DNA of 40,814 nt from an uncultured Pelagibacteraceae bacterium (GCA_902611815.1 CACMAZ010000011.1:1-40814), one strand, 5' to 3'. Positions 16,749 to 25,128 are shown, counted from the first letter of the stretch. Numbers and translations are program-made. The notes: generated by a model not told the origin, from the letters alone.

Positions 16749-17295
16749 TTTTCTCGTACTCTTCTTTAGAAAGATCCATAACTCGTTTTGATGTATCAAA
16801 ATCAAAACCATTTCTTGCTAAAACTGCAATATCTTTTTTATAAAATAACGGTCTATTGTCCTCTACTCTACATGGGCCAATTCTTCTTTTTTTACACACT
16901 TTTAATGCAGAAAAAAAATCTTGATCTTCATTTTCATCTTTTATTTTGTCTAAAGTTTCCTTAACAAATTTTTGATTGATACCTTTTGACATTAAATAAT
17001 TTCTTATCTTGTTAATTGAGCTACCTCTTTGAATAAGATTTTTTGCTTTACTATTAGAATAAAATTTGTCATTTAAATATTTAGAGTTTTCAAGATCGCT
17101 AAGGACTACATCAATTAAATCTTTAATTTCATTTTTTTTTATCCCTACGGCTCCAAATTTCAAATATTTTTTAAGTAAATAAGTCCTTAATTGCTGCTTT
17201 GATGGAGCATACTTTTCAATATACTTCATTGAAAAATCTCTCATCTCTTGAACTGTATCTTCAAAACTTTTTTTTTTATTTTTTATAGGAATCAT
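16732..17295 (-). CDS. recX: RecX-family regulatory protein
   Basis: A 187-aa helical protein resembling RecX, the inhibitor/modulator of RecA filaments. The three-helix repeats are visible in MKYIEKYAPSKQQLRTYLLKK, ISSINKIRNYLMSKGINQ-like segments and the C-terminal FYKKDIAVLARNGFDFD block that precedes the final helix. The frame opens at 17352, but the first 19 residues would overlap the divergent neighbour, so the ATG at 17295 (MIPIKNKKK) is preferred. No recA is nearby. Sequence conservation is low, so the call is moderately sure. Confidence 0.75.
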   Translation of the reverse strand: MIPIKNKKKSFEDTVQEMRDFSMKYIEKYAPSKQQLRTYLLKKYLKFGAVGIKKNEIKDLIDVVLSDLENSKYLNDKFYSNSKAKNLIQRGSSINKIRNYLMSKGINQKFVKETLDKIKDENEDQDFFSALKVCKKRRIGPCRVEDNRPLFYKKDIAVLARNGFDFDTSKRVMDLSKEEYEKITRLF

Positions 17296-17323
17296 TTTAA
17301 TTTTTAATATATTATAAACTTTA

Positions 17324-17797
17324 ATGATTGAACAAATTAATAACTTCTTCACAGTTCCAATGATTTACTTATGGTTGAATTTAGGTGTTCTGCCTTTTTG
17401 GATAGTGCTATTATTTTTCCCAAGCTCAGGTGTAAGTAAATATATGGTTAGGTCAATATTTCCATTTATGATTTTTTCATTTGTTTATGCTTATTTATTA
17501 TATTACTTTTTTCTAACAGAATTTGATTTTAAGAATAATTTTAATCTTTATCTGGGTTTGGAACAACTGTCTGGGTTATTTTCTGAAACAGGTTTTTTAA
17601 TTATGTTTTGGTGCCATTTTTTAGCGATAAATTTATTTTGTGGTGCTTGGATTGTAAGTGATAGTTTAAAATTTTCTATGTCAAAATTTTTAGTTTTTTT
17701 TCCACTATTGATTACATATTTTATAGGTCCTATTGGACTGTTTATATACTGGCTGATAAGAATCTTTTTTGCAAAAAAATTATCATTGTATGATTAA
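17324..17797 (+). CDS. ABA4-like (DUF4281) membrane protein
   Basis: A 157-aa membrane protein with four hydrophobic helices. The pattern fits the ABA4-like family: an early LGVLPFWIVLLFFP, the GLEQLSGLFSETG loop, and CHFLAINLFCGAWIVSDS in the third helix region followed by FIGPIGLFIYWLIR. Plant ABA4 is needed for neoxanthin formation. The bacterial relatives have no firm role, though a carotenoid or lipid-related function is possible. It overlaps the downstream DsbA-fold gene by 8 nt. Confidence 0.75.
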   Translation: MIEQINNFFTVPMIYLWLNLGVLPFWIVLLFFPSSGVSKYMVRSIFPFMIFSFVYAYLLYYFFLTEFDFKNNFNLYLGLEQLSGLFSETGFLIMFWCHFLAINLFCGAWIVSDSLKFSMSKFLVFFPLLITYFIGPIGLFIYWLIRIFFAKKLSLYD

Positions 17798-18374
17798 AGA
17801 AATTCAGTTTTATTACGATTTTTCAAGTCCGTATACATACATTGCCCACAAAAAAATTAAGAAATTAAAGAGTGATAAAAATATTAATTTTTTATACAAA
17901 CCGATGCTTTTAGGTGGTTTACACAAATTAGCTGGGATAACTGCGAATGCATTTATTGGTCATAAAAACGAATTTATGATTCAAGATTGTGAAATGATTT
18001 CAAAGAAACTTGGTATCAATTTTCATTTTAATGAAAAATTTCCTATTAATTCTTTATATTTAATGAGGGGAACATTGGTTTTAAAGGATAATTTACTTGA
18101 AAAATATATAGATACTTTTTTTGAATCCTACTGGCAGTTAAATTTAGATTTATCAGATAGAAGTATTTTTGAAAAAAAATTAAAAGAAATAAATATTGAT
18201 GTTGATAAATTTCTTTTAGATATTGAGAAAAAGGAGACTAAAGAAAAACTAAAGCTGCTCACCGATGAAGCTTTCTCCAAAAAAATTTTTGGTGCTCCGA
18301 CTTTTTTTTATGATAATAAAATTTATTGGGGGCAAGATAGATTGGATTATGTAATTGATGAGGCAATTAAATAA
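17790..18374 (+). CDS. 2-hydroxychromene-2-carboxylate isomerase / DsbA-fold protein
   Basis: A 194-aa thioredoxin-fold protein of the HCCA isomerase/kappa-GST type. The N-terminal QFYYDFSSPYTYIA motif places Ser where DsbA has its redox Cys. The C-terminal GAPTFFYDNKIYWGQDRLDYV is the diagnostic block. Glutathione-dependent isomerase or transferase activity is expected, with unknown substrate. The ATG at 17790 overlaps the previous stop and starts directly at the domain; an upstream in-frame ATG at 17769 adds seven residues and is less likely. The 3' end overlaps the convergent rhodanese gene by 8 bp. Confidence 0.85.
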   Translation: MIKEIQFYYDFSSPYTYIAHKKIKKLKSDKNINFLYKPMLLGGLHKLAGITANAFIGHKNEFMIQDCEMISKKLGINFHFNEKFPINSLYLMRGTLVLKDNLLEKYIDTFFESYWQLNLDLSDRSIFEKKLKEINIDVDKFLLDIEKKETKEKLKLLTDEAFSKKIFGAPTFFYDNKIYWGQDRLDYVIDEAIK

Positions 18375-18750
18375 TTTCAAAATCGCTTGCTTTAATACTA
18401 CTAAAACCACCATCAACATGAGACACATTTTTAAAACCCATGTCTTGTAAAGTTTTAGTTGCAAGAGCAGATCTTAAACCAGCAGCACAAAACAATATTG
18501 TTTCTTTTGACGGATCGATTTTTCCTTGTTTGTAATATGGACTAGATGGATCCATCCAAAATTCTAACATACCTCTGGGAATATGAAGGGAATTTTTTAC
18601 TCTTCCATCTCTTTCAAGTTCTCGAATGTCTCTTATATCGATTAAATTACATTTATTTTCCTTAAATAATTTTGCAGCCTCATTGCTTGTAATAGTCTTA
18701 ATTTCTTTTAATGCATTATTAACTAGATCTTGTGATGATTTAATAGTCAT
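18367..18750 (-). CDS. Rhodanese-like domain protein
   Basis: A single-domain rhodanese (127 aa from ATG 18750). The active-site loop is CAAGLRSA near residue 94, the strand CNLIDIRDIRELERDG near residue 35 gives the CH2A motif, and HIPRGMLEF follows. The catalytic Cys is present, so sulfur transfer (thiosulfate or persulfide carrier) is plausible. The frame opens at 18774, but the extra residues MILTDYTY have no family support and would crowd the divergent gene. It sits alone between convergent and divergent neighbours. The physiological donor is unknown. Confidence 0.88.
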   Translation of the reverse strand: MTIKSSQDLVNNALKEIKTITSNEAAKLFKENKCNLIDIRDIRELERDGRVKNSLHIPRGMLEFWMDPSSPYYKQGKIDPSKETILFCAAGLRSALATKTLQDMGFKNVSHVDGGFSSIKASDFEII

Positions 18751-18779
18751 ATATGTGTAATCTGTTAATATCAAAAAAA

Positions 18780-19772
18780 ATGAAAAAAAACATCTTTAAA
18801 AAATTATTTATAAAAATATCTAAGTTAGTAGGTTACGAATTAATAGATCAAAACGAATTTTACTCACCAACACTTGAAAAAAATCTTGATGAAAAATTAT
18901 CTAATAAAAATAAGTCAATAATTCTTCCTTTGGGCGAGGTAAAATTAACGAAAAAAATTAAAAATTTATCAGTTATATTTAGGACTAATTCTAACATAGA
19001 CATTTGGGACCAAAACAAAAAGAGAATTTTTGAAGAACCGAAAATCGAATATGTATTAAGATGTTTGTTTTCATTAATAAGATCTATTAACCGACTTAAA
19101 AAAGAGAATTCATCAATTAACGTTAACTTACTGATTATTGATGACAATTCTAATTCAGATAATTTAAATAAAATTAAGGATGTTTTAAATAAAAACCACT
19201 CAAAATATTTAATTATAAATCACAAAAAAGAGGAGCATAAGGAAAAAATATTTGAGAATAAAAATGATCAAACATTTTCAAACCTATCTAGCTTATTAAA
19301 ATGTTTCGAAACTGCAAAAAAAGAAAATAGCGATTTAATTTATTTTGTAGAAGACGATTATTTGCATTTTGAAAATTCTTTAAATGATATGATCAATACT
19401 TATGAAAGGGTAAGCTCACAAATTGAAAAAGATATTATAATTTGTCCTTGCGACTATCCTTTTAATTATATGTCTAATGAAAAAACAAATATTTTAATAG
19501 GTAGTAATCAACACTGGAGAACAATTCAAAAAATTTTATGTACCTTTATGATTTCTAAGGAAATGCTTGAAAAATATTGGGATAATTTAATAAAAACTTG
19601 TGAAAAAAGACACGACCCTTTTGAAAAATATATTAATGAAATTTTGTTAAATGAGATTGGTATATCACCAATAAATACACTCTCTATACATCTAACAAAT
19701 GTAAATTCAAGTTATGGCTTATCTCCCTTTGTTAATATCAAAAAGCTTTGGAATGAAAACAATACTAGTTGA
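18780..19772 (+). CDS. Glycosyltransferase-like (GT-A fold) protein
   Basis: A 330-aa protein whose middle looks like a GT-A nucleotide-sugar transferase domain: a LRCLFSLIRSIN helix, NLLIIDDNSNSDNLNK (the DD after the second strand), and YFVEDDYLHFENS near residue 195, a probable metal-binding DxD-like motif. The rest is Lys/Asn-rich with no membrane helix. The acceptor and sugar are unknown. The frame extends to 18753, but the ATG at 18780 (MKKNIFKKLF) fits better. The stop overlaps the cutA start (TGATG). Confidence 0.65.
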   Translation: MKKNIFKKLFIKISKLVGYELIDQNEFYSPTLEKNLDEKLSNKNKSIILPLGEVKLTKKIKNLSVIFRTNSNIDIWDQNKKRIFEEPKIEYVLRCLFSLIRSINRLKKENSSINVNLLIIDDNSNSDNLNKIKDVLNKNHSKYLIINHKKEEHKEKIFENKNDQTFSNLSSLLKCFETAKKENSDLIYFVEDDYLHFENSLNDMINTYERVSSQIEKDIIICPCDYPFNYMSNEKTNILIGSNQHWRTIQKILCTFMISKEMLEKYWDNLIKTCEKRHDPFEKYINEILLNEIGISPINTLSIHLTNVNSSYGLSPFVNIKKLWNENNTS

Positions 19773-20083
19773 TGCAAATGTTTTTTTACATAACTTGCGC
19801 CAATACTAAAGAGGCTAAAAAAATTTCATCAGTTTTGGTAAGAAAAAAATTGATAGCCTGCGCAAATATTTTTAATAATGTTCAATCTGTTTTTTCGTGG
19901 AAAAACAAAGCTAACTTCTCAAAAGAGGTTATAATAATGGGAAAGACAGCAAAAAAACTACAAACTAAAATAATTTCAGAGGTAAAAAAAATACACTCTT
20001 ATGATGTGCCTTGTATTGTGTTTTCTAAAATTTCATCAGGGAATAAAGAATTTTTAAAATGGATTAGCAATTCTACAAGATGA
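19772..20083 (+). CDS. cutA: CutA divalent-cation tolerance protein
   Basis: A small trimeric ferredoxin-like-fold protein (103 aa). The family signatures ITCANTKEAKKISSVLVRKK, LIACANIFNNVQSVFSWK and the final YDVPCIVFSKISSGNKEFLKW are all in place. Bacterial CutA has been linked to copper tolerance, but its biochemical role is unclear. Start candidates are ATG 19772 (overlapping the previous stop) and ATG 19778; the conserved part begins at the latter (MFFYITC). It overlaps the peroxiredoxin gene by 4 nt. Confidence 0.92.
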   Translation: MQMFFYITCANTKEAKKISSVLVRKKLIACANIFNNVQSVFSWKNKANFSKEVIIMGKTAKKLQTKIISEVKKIHSYDVPCIVFSKISSGNKEFLKWISNSTR

Positions 20084-20532
20084 AAAAAGTAAAAAATTTT
20101 AAGCTATTAGGAACATCAAACAAGCTAGTTGAATTAAATAAAATAAAATCAAAATATACTGTTTTGTACTTTTATCCGAAGGATGACACTCCAGGGTGTA
20201 CTCTCGAAACAAAAGATTTTAACTCGTTTTACAATAAATTTATAAAACTTGACTGTGAAATATATGGAATTTCTAAAGATACAATTGAAAGTCATTTAAA
20301 ATTTAAGAAAAAATATAAAGTGAAATTTGAGCTGTTATCTGATGAGAATAAAATTGCTATTAAAGAATTTAAAGTTTGGGGTAAAAAAAAATTTATGGGT
20401 AAAGAATTTATGGGTTTAATTAGAAGTACCTTTTTATTGAAAAAAAATAATATTATTAAAGAGTGGCGAAATGTAAGGGTTAAAGGTCACGCCGAGGAAA
20501 TTTATAATTTTATTAAAAACAACAAGCTATAA
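20080..20532 (+). CDS. bcp: Thioredoxin-dependent peroxiredoxin, BCP/PrxQ type
   Basis: A 150-aa thiol peroxidase of the AhpC/TSA superfamily that reduces H2O2 and organic peroxides. The active-site block FYPKDDTPGCTLETKDF holds the peroxidatic Cys near residue 40. The resolving Cys found five residues later in E. coli BCP is absent (Thr/Lys there); the only other Cys is in LDCEIYG, so resolution may use that residue or an external thiol. It overlaps cutA by 4 nt and ends just ahead of the amt terminator hairpin. Confidence 0.93.
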   Translation: MKKVKNFKLLGTSNKLVELNKIKSKYTVLYFYPKDDTPGCTLETKDFNSFYNKFIKLDCEIYGISKDTIESHLKFKKKYKVKFELLSDENKIAIKEFKVWGKKKFMGKEFMGLIRSTFLLKKNNIIKEWRNVRVKGHAEEIYNFIKNNKL

Positions 20533-20563
20533 AAAAAAAGGCCTCCTAGAAATAGGAGGCCTT
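20531..20563 (-). terminator. Rho-independent terminator of amt
   Basis: A perfect 11-bp stem, with arms AAGGCCTCCTA (20538-20548) and TAGGAGGCCTT (20553-20563) around a GAAA loop on the plus strand. On the minus strand it is followed by a run of at least eight T. It therefore terminates transcription of amt (stop at 20596). The plus side has only TTAATTAAA, so termination of the peroxiredoxin transcript from the other side would be weaker. Confidence 0.9.
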
Positions 20564-20595
20564 AATTAAACGTCAAACCAAAGAGGGAGAGATGC

Positions 20596-21897
20596 TTAAT
20601 CTCGTATAGCGTAACCTATTACGCCAGTTTCGACGACGTCAGTACCTTTTAGCTCTGCTTCTTTACTTAATCTAATACCAATTGTGCTCTTCATAAGTGC
20701 CCAAACGATATAGGCAACTACAAAAACAAAAACGTTAATTGATATAATACCAAGTAACTGAGCTCCAAAAGTTGCATCTGGATTTGTTATAGGCACAGCT
20801 AATGTACCCCAAATTCCAGCAAATAAGTGTGCAGGAATTGCACCTACAACATCGTCAATTTTTAATGCAAATAGCAGTTTAGTACCATAAACAACAATTA
20901 CACCACCAACAGCGCCAATTAAAATTGCTGCGAAAGGTGAAGGTAATAACGGTTCAGCGGTAATAGCAACTAATCCACCAATACATCCGTTTAACATTTG
21001 AATTACATCTGTTTTACCAAAATGTAATCTTGTCATCGTTGCAGCTGCCATTACACCACCAGCACCTGCTAAGAATGTATTCATGAAGATTTTTGCTACA
21101 GCAATTGCATCTGCACCTGTTCCGATTGCAAGTTGCGAACCACCGTTAAATCCAAACCAACCTAGCCATAAAATAAATACACCAATTGTAATTAATGGAA
21201 TCGAAGAAGCTGCAAATGGTTTCATTGGAGCTGGTTCACCTTTTTTAGTGAATCTTCCAAGTCTTGGTCCTAGTAAAAATGCGCCAGCAAGAGCAGCTGC
21301 ACCACCAGTTGAGTGAACTAGAGTTGATCCAGCAAAATCTTGGAAATTAGCAGCAGCTAACCATCCACCACCCCATTTCCAACCCATTACGATTGGATAA
21401 ATAATACCTGATAAAATTGCAGCAAATAATAAGAATGGCCACAATTTAATTCTTTCAGCTAATGTACCAGAAACAATAGATACTGTTGTTGCACAGAATA
21501 CCATTTGGAAATACCAGTCTGATGCATCTGAGTAACCAGTCTCTATTTTACTTGCATCTGACCATGGCAAAAATTTTCCGATATATCCACCTTCTGGAAT
21601 ACCATATGCTAAATTATAACCAAAAAGCCAAAACATCATTCCGGCTATTGAAAATAATCCAATATTTTTTGCACAAATTACTGATACACTTTTTGATGTT
21701 ACACTTCCTGCTTCTAGCATTGCAAAACCTGCGGCCATAAACATGACCAAGAATCCACATACTAAAAAGAGGAAAGTATTAAAAATAAATCCGACTTCAG
21801 CGGATACTGTAGTTGCAGCATAACCAACACTGGTCATATTAAGTAAGAACATAATACTTATTACTGGTCCTAACAGTTTATTAAAAAGTTTTTTCAT
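20596..21897 (-). CDS. amt: Ammonium transporter Amt
   Basis: A 433-aa ammonium channel of the Amt/MEP/Rh family. A cleavable signal-like N-terminus (through about residue 28, ending VGYAA) is followed by 11 helices. Family marks are FMAAGFAMLEAG near residue 58, DFAGSTLVHSTGGAAALAGA with the first pore His near residue 190, and PAHLFAGIWGTLAVP with the second pore region near residue 350. It has a strong ribosome binding site, GGGAGG, 5 nt before the ATG. No glnK/glnB gene flanks it, so it is a single-gene unit with its own terminator. High-affinity ammonium uptake fits an oligotroph. Confidence 0.97.
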   Translation of the reverse strand: MKKLFNKLLGPVISIMFLLNMTSVGYAATTVSAEVGFIFNTFLFLVCGFLVMFMAAGFAMLEAGSVTSKSVSVICAKNIGLFSIAGMMFWLFGYNLAYGIPEGGYIGKFLPWSDASKIETGYSDASDWYFQMVFCATTVSIVSGTLAERIKLWPFLLFAAILSGIIYPIVMGWKWGGGWLAAANFQDFAGSTLVHSTGGAAALAGAFLLGPRLGRFTKKGEPAPMKPFAASSIPLITIGVFILWLGWFGFNGGSQLAIGTGADAIAVAKIFMNTFLAGAGGVMAAATMTRLHFGKTDVIQMLNGCIGGLVAITAEPLLPSPFAAILIGAVGGVIVVYGTKLLFALKIDDVVGAIPAHLFAGIWGTLAVPITNPDATFGAQLLGIISINVFVFVVAYIVWALMKSTIGIRLSKEAELKGTDVVETGVIGYAIRD

Positions 21898-21970
21898 TAA
21901 TCCTCCCTATTGAAAGGAACGTTTATAAATTTTTATATTTTAATAACTATTGCTAAGTGGAATATTTAGA

Positions 21971-21987
21971 TATGCATAATTTGCATA
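21971..21987. repeat. Inverted repeat upstream of amt
   Basis: TATGCA and TGCATA are separated by TAATT, centred about 82 bp upstream of the amt start. It could be an operator, but the TGC-N7-GCA spacing does not match the NtrC pattern (TGC-N11-GCA). Function is unknown. Confidence 0.3.
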
Positions 21988-21992
21988 CAGAA

Positions 21993-22027
21993 ACAGCCTT
22001 TATTAACTCTCAATTAATAAAGGCTGT
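21993..22027 (-). terminator. Stem-loop terminator after the HU gene
   Basis: A perfect 14-bp inverted repeat, ACAGCCTTTATTAA and TTAATAAAGGCTGT, with a 7-nt loop. It begins 14 bp past the HU stop on the minus strand. Only a short T stretch (TTTCTG) follows, so this is a long hairpin with a weak U-tract; transcript-end protection is also possible. It separates HU from the amt promoter region. Confidence 0.65.
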
Positions 22028-22040
22028 CTAGAGGAAATAT

Positions 22041-22316
22041 CTATTTATTGAATATTTCTTTAAGTGCTTTTGCAGGTAAAAATTTTACCTTTTGAGAAGC
22101 TGCGATTTGGATCTGTTCTCCAGTTCTTGGATTTCGGCCAATTCTAGCTTTTCTTTTAGCAACTTTATAAGTACCAAAACCTGCTATTTTTACAGAATCG
22201 TCGTTTTTTAATGCGTCTAAAATAGTGTTGGTTATGGTATCGAATGTTCGCTCAGCATCAGCTTTACTTTGGTTTAAAGAACCAGCTAATTTAGCGACTA
22301 GTTGTTTTTTGTTCAT
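22041..22316 (-). CDS. hup: HU-family DNA-binding protein
   Basis: A 91-aa histone-like protein. The N-terminal helices (KKQLVAKLAGSLNQSKADAE) and the DNA-binding arm with IGRNPRTGEQIQIAA near residues 58-72 are canonical, as is the ending VKFLPAKALKE. It would act as a nucleoid-associated dimer that bends DNA. HU rather than IHF is favoured by the length and the KIAGFGTYKVAKRKARIGRN region. It is a single-gene unit between rseP and amt with a hairpin after the stop. Confidence 0.95.
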   Translation of the reverse strand: MNKKQLVAKLAGSLNQSKADAERTFDTITNTILDALKNDDSVKIAGFGTYKVAKRKARIGRNPRTGEQIQIAASQKVKFLPAKALKEIFNK

Positions 22317-22453
22317 TTTAGCTCCGGTATTAGGTTATTTCTATAGTTAACAAAATGCTTTATAAATCAAGCTTTTTTTTAGTGTTTAATTTGGTTCTTA
22401 ACACAATATATAGTGTTAAAAAAACGTTGAATTTATTGAATTTTTTAGGGTTT

Positions 22454-22476
22454 AAAAAAGCCTTTAAAATAGGCCT
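22454..22476 (-). terminator. Terminator overlapping the rseP stop
   Basis: On the minus strand AGGCCT and AGGCTT can pair (six pairs, one G-U) around ATTTTAA, followed directly by TTTTTT. The 5' arm is inside the last codons of rseP and the stop codon is in the loop. This is compact and weak but well placed; the next gene on the strand, HU, has its own upstream region. Confidence 0.45.
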
Positions 22477-23573
22477 AAATCCTTAAGATCGTTAAAAGTT
22501 GCAAAAAACATTAGGGATAACAATAAAAACATCCCGATTCGAAAAAAACCTTCTTGAGTTTTTTGTGTTAAAGGTCTTCCAAGAATTTTTTCAATTCCAT
22601 AAAACATCAAATGACCTCCGTCTAAAAGAGGGATTGGAAAAAGATTAATTAAACCTAAGCTTATAGATATGTAAGCCATCATGCTTAAAAACGGCACTAT
22701 TCCAAATTCTGCAACTTGTCCTGAAATTTTTGCAATTCTTATTGGTCCACCAAGCTGTGAGCTGTCACCTTTTCCAGTAATAATGGTCCCTAAATATTTA
22801 AGTGTGGAAGTTGTCACAAAATATACCTCAGTAACTGAATAATAAAGGGCTTTTACAGGTCCTAGTTTTTGGTGATTGACAGTATCTTTATAAGGTGAAA
22901 GTTGAATACCAACCATCCTTTTTTTAATTTTATTTCCTAAATTATCCTCGGTTTCAACAAAATTAGGTTTTACTTTTACATTTACTTCTTGGTCATACCG
23001 TGAAACTTTAAAATCAATAAATTCAGATGTCGATAACGTTATAAATTTTGATACATCTAAAATACTCTTAACTTTATTGTCATCAATAGACAATATTATG
23101 TCATTCTTTTTTAATCCAGCTACTTGTGCGGGGCTATCTTTTGTGACCTCACTTATCATTGCTGGAGTAAAATCCTTTCCAACAAAAATATTTATCATTA
23201 AAAATATAAATATAGCCAATATAAAGTTAGCAAGCGGACCTCCAAAAACAATCCATGCCCTTTGATATAATGGTTTTAAGGTAAAAAGTTTTTCTCTATC
23301 CTTTTCATTATACTTTTTTAAAATTTCATCGCGATCAGCTTGGGAAAATACATTTCTGTCTCCAAAAAATTTTACATAACCTCCTAAAGGAATCCAGCAT
23401 ACTTTCCAACGAGTGCCTGATTTGTCGTTCCATCCAAATAATTCTTTGCCAAAACCAATTGAAAAATCTGTTACACCTACGCCGTACCTTCGTGCAAAAT
23501 AATAATGTCCATATTCATGAACAAAAACCACAACGATAATTAATATTATAAAAGGTAAAACGAATTCAAACAT
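22464..23573 (-). CDS. rseP: Site-2 protease RseP (RIP metalloprotease)
   Basis: An inner-membrane zinc protease (369 aa) that cuts transmembrane anchors such as anti-sigma factors and cleaved signal peptides. The zinc motif HEYGH is at residues 19-23 in the first helix, the conserved FGPxxANF-type segment appears as FGGPLANFILAIF near residue 111, and LDGGHLMFYGIEKILGRP near residue 320 supplies the Asp ligand. One PDZ domain (VAGLKKNDIILSIDDNKVKS) is seen. The usual neighbours dxr, bamA and cdsA are not in this window. Four membrane segments are evident. Confidence 0.95.
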   Translation of the reverse strand: MFEFVLPFIILIIVVVFVHEYGHYYFARRYGVGVTDFSIGFGKELFGWNDKSGTRWKVCWIPLGGYVKFFGDRNVFSQADRDEILKKYNEKDREKLFTLKPLYQRAWIVFGGPLANFILAIFIFLMINIFVGKDFTPAMISEVTKDSPAQVAGLKKNDIILSIDDNKVKSILDVSKFITLSTSEFIDFKVSRYDQEVNVKVKPNFVETEDNLGNKIKKRMVGIQLSPYKDTVNHQKLGPVKALYYSVTEVYFVTTSTLKYLGTIITGKGDSSQLGGPIRIAKISGQVAEFGIVPFLSMMAYISISLGLINLFPIPLLDGGHLMFYGIEKILGRPLTQKTQEGFFRIGMFLLLSLMFFATFNDLKDLGLF

Positions 23574-23591
23574 TCTTATATAATAATATAT

Positions 23592-25022
23592 TTACTTTAC
23601 TTTCCAAGTTAAAACTGGAAGTAATGTTGCCACTATAAATGACAGAAATAAAAGAGATTGTGTTATAAATTCTGGGAAAAAGCTAGCAGGAAATAGAATG
23701 CCAATTAAGATACTTTTTGAAAAATCAGGACTTGGAAATAGCAATATACCACCAAACAACCCAACTACAATTGAGATATAAGCTGTTTTTTCACTAAATG
23801 ATTTTGAGAAAAAACTATAAAATATAGTTAAAACTGCTGCACAACAAAACAAGTCAGCTAGCAAAAATAGATATAAAATACTAAAACCTTTTGAAGCAAC
23901 ATATAAAGCGATAAAAGAAAGCCCTATAATTATGTTTCTAGATAATCTTAAGTAATCTTTATTAGAACTTAAAATTTTTTTTCCATCAACTATTATAAGG
24001 CTTGATATAGCATTTATAAGTGTATCTATACTGCTTATAGTCAAAGATATACCCAGCACAATAACTATAATAGACAACGTAGGTATCTCTTTATTTAATA
24101 ATAAAGAAAAAAAAGCAAGATCGGGTATTACATTCGAATTTTTAGATACAGATACTAATCCTGTAAAACCCATCATATATACAATAGGGATTACAACTAA
24201 AAAGGAAAATAACAAACTCTTTTTTAAAACGTGGTTATTTTTTGCAGCGTAAACTCTTTGCCAATTTCCTTGATGAAAAAGATTAGTGGCTGCAACAGCG
24301 ATAAAGAATGTTAAGCCTGCGGTAAAGTTAGGAATATAATTTTTGCTTAATAAATTTGGCTTATTTTTATTTATAAATTCAAAACTGAATTCATTTGTAT
24401 TAAATGAAAATAAATAAGAAAAAGCTATAAACAACAATATTGTAAAAACCATAAATTGAATATTGTCAGTGAATATTGAAGCTCTCAAACCACCATATAA
24501 AGTATATATAAGAGAACTAGAAATAACTATTAAAGCAGTAATCCATAATTTCGTTCCTGAAATATAATTTATCAAAATAGATACAGCGGTAACCTCTGCA
24601 ATCAAAAAAATAGTCATGTAAAATATAGATAAAATTAAGATCAGCTTAAATATATGTTTTCCAAATCTTAATCTAATAACTTCAGTTAAAGTTTTTGCTG
24701 TTGGGTAAGTATTTCTAAATATTTTTCCAATAAAAATAATTGCAAATAAGGGAAACGCAGTTCCTAGGGAGTAACCAATAACCGCACCAATCCCACCCCA
24801 CGTTGCAGCTGATGCAGGGCCAAACAAAATCCAGGTACCCAAAGCTGAGGCTACCAAACTACATGTTAATGAGAATGTTCCAACTGATCTATTCGCTACT
24901 AAATAATTATTTAAACCTTTGAATTTTATTGAGTAAAAAAAACCAACTAGAACAAAAGAAAAACTAATTATTAAAATTAATATAGTAGCAGATGTTGGAT
25001 TTAAAATATTTTGTTGTTCCAT
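23592..25022 (-). CDS. thiV: Sodium:solute symporter under TPP riboswitch control (ThiV-like)
   Basis: A 476-aa sodium:solute symporter (SSS) family carrier with about 12-13 helices. Recognisable SSS parts are the N-terminal YLVANRSVGTFSLTCSLVAS, GIGAVIGYSLGTAFPLF, and TLYGGLRASIFTDNIQF near residue 175. The leader is a TPP riboswitch, so the cargo should be thiamin or a precursor. In SAR11 such a symporter is proposed to import the pyrimidine precursor HMP, which these bacteria need and cannot make. The start ATG at 25022 lies 3 nt after an AGGGA ribosome binding site that is part of the riboswitch. The specific cargo is inferred. Confidence 0.85.
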   Translation of the reverse strand: MEQQNILNPTSATILILIISFSFVLVGFFYSIKFKGLNNYLVANRSVGTFSLTCSLVASALGTWILFGPASAATWGGIGAVIGYSLGTAFPLFAIIFIGKIFRNTYPTAKTLTEVIRLRFGKHIFKLILILSIFYMTIFLIAEVTAVSILINYISGTKLWITALIVISSSLIYTLYGGLRASIFTDNIQFMVFTILLFIAFSYLFSFNTNEFSFEFINKNKPNLLSKNYIPNFTAGLTFFIAVAATNLFHQGNWQRVYAAKNNHVLKKSLLFSFLVVIPIVYMMGFTGLVSVSKNSNVIPDLAFFSLLLNKEIPTLSIIVIVLGISLTISSIDTLINAISSLIIVDGKKILSSNKDYLRLSRNIIIGLSFIALYVASKGFSILYLFLLADLFCCAAVLTIFYSFFSKSFSEKTAYISIVVGLFGGILLFPSPDFSKSILIGILFPASFFPEFITQSLLFLSFIVATLLPVLTWKVK

Positions 25023-25025
25023 TTA

Positions 25026-25090
25026 TCCCTTTCTGAATTACCGGACAGGTTCAATGGGTATTTCTCAGCCTTAACAGCACCCCATAGGGT
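25026..25090 (-). promoter_or_regulatory. TPP riboswitch (THI element)
   Basis: Read on the minus strand, the leader contains ATGGGGTGCTG, the invariant GCTGAGA, ATACCC, GAACCTG, CCGGTAAT and AGGGA in the order of the THI box. The closing P1 helix pairs CCCT (25089-25086) with AGGG (25030-25027). The latter is the Shine-Dalgarno sequence of thiV, so TPP binding would hide the ribosome binding site and switch translation off. The P3a arm and the usual CCGGCG half of P5 are reduced, giving a compact version of about 65 nt. Confidence 0.93.
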
Positions 25091-25128
25091 AAATTTATAT
25101 AAATATTTTTTGATTGTAAATAATTAAT

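Noticed and set aside
21898..22040. Sigma-54/NtrC control of amt
   Set aside because: No GG-N10-GC type -24/-12 element and no TGC-N11-GCA site were found upstream of amt.
22398..22419. Inverted repeat TTAACAC/GTGTTAA upstream of the HU gene
   Set aside because: Seven AT-rich pairs with an 8-nt AT loop in an AT-rich gap; too easily a chance match to list as an operator or terminator.
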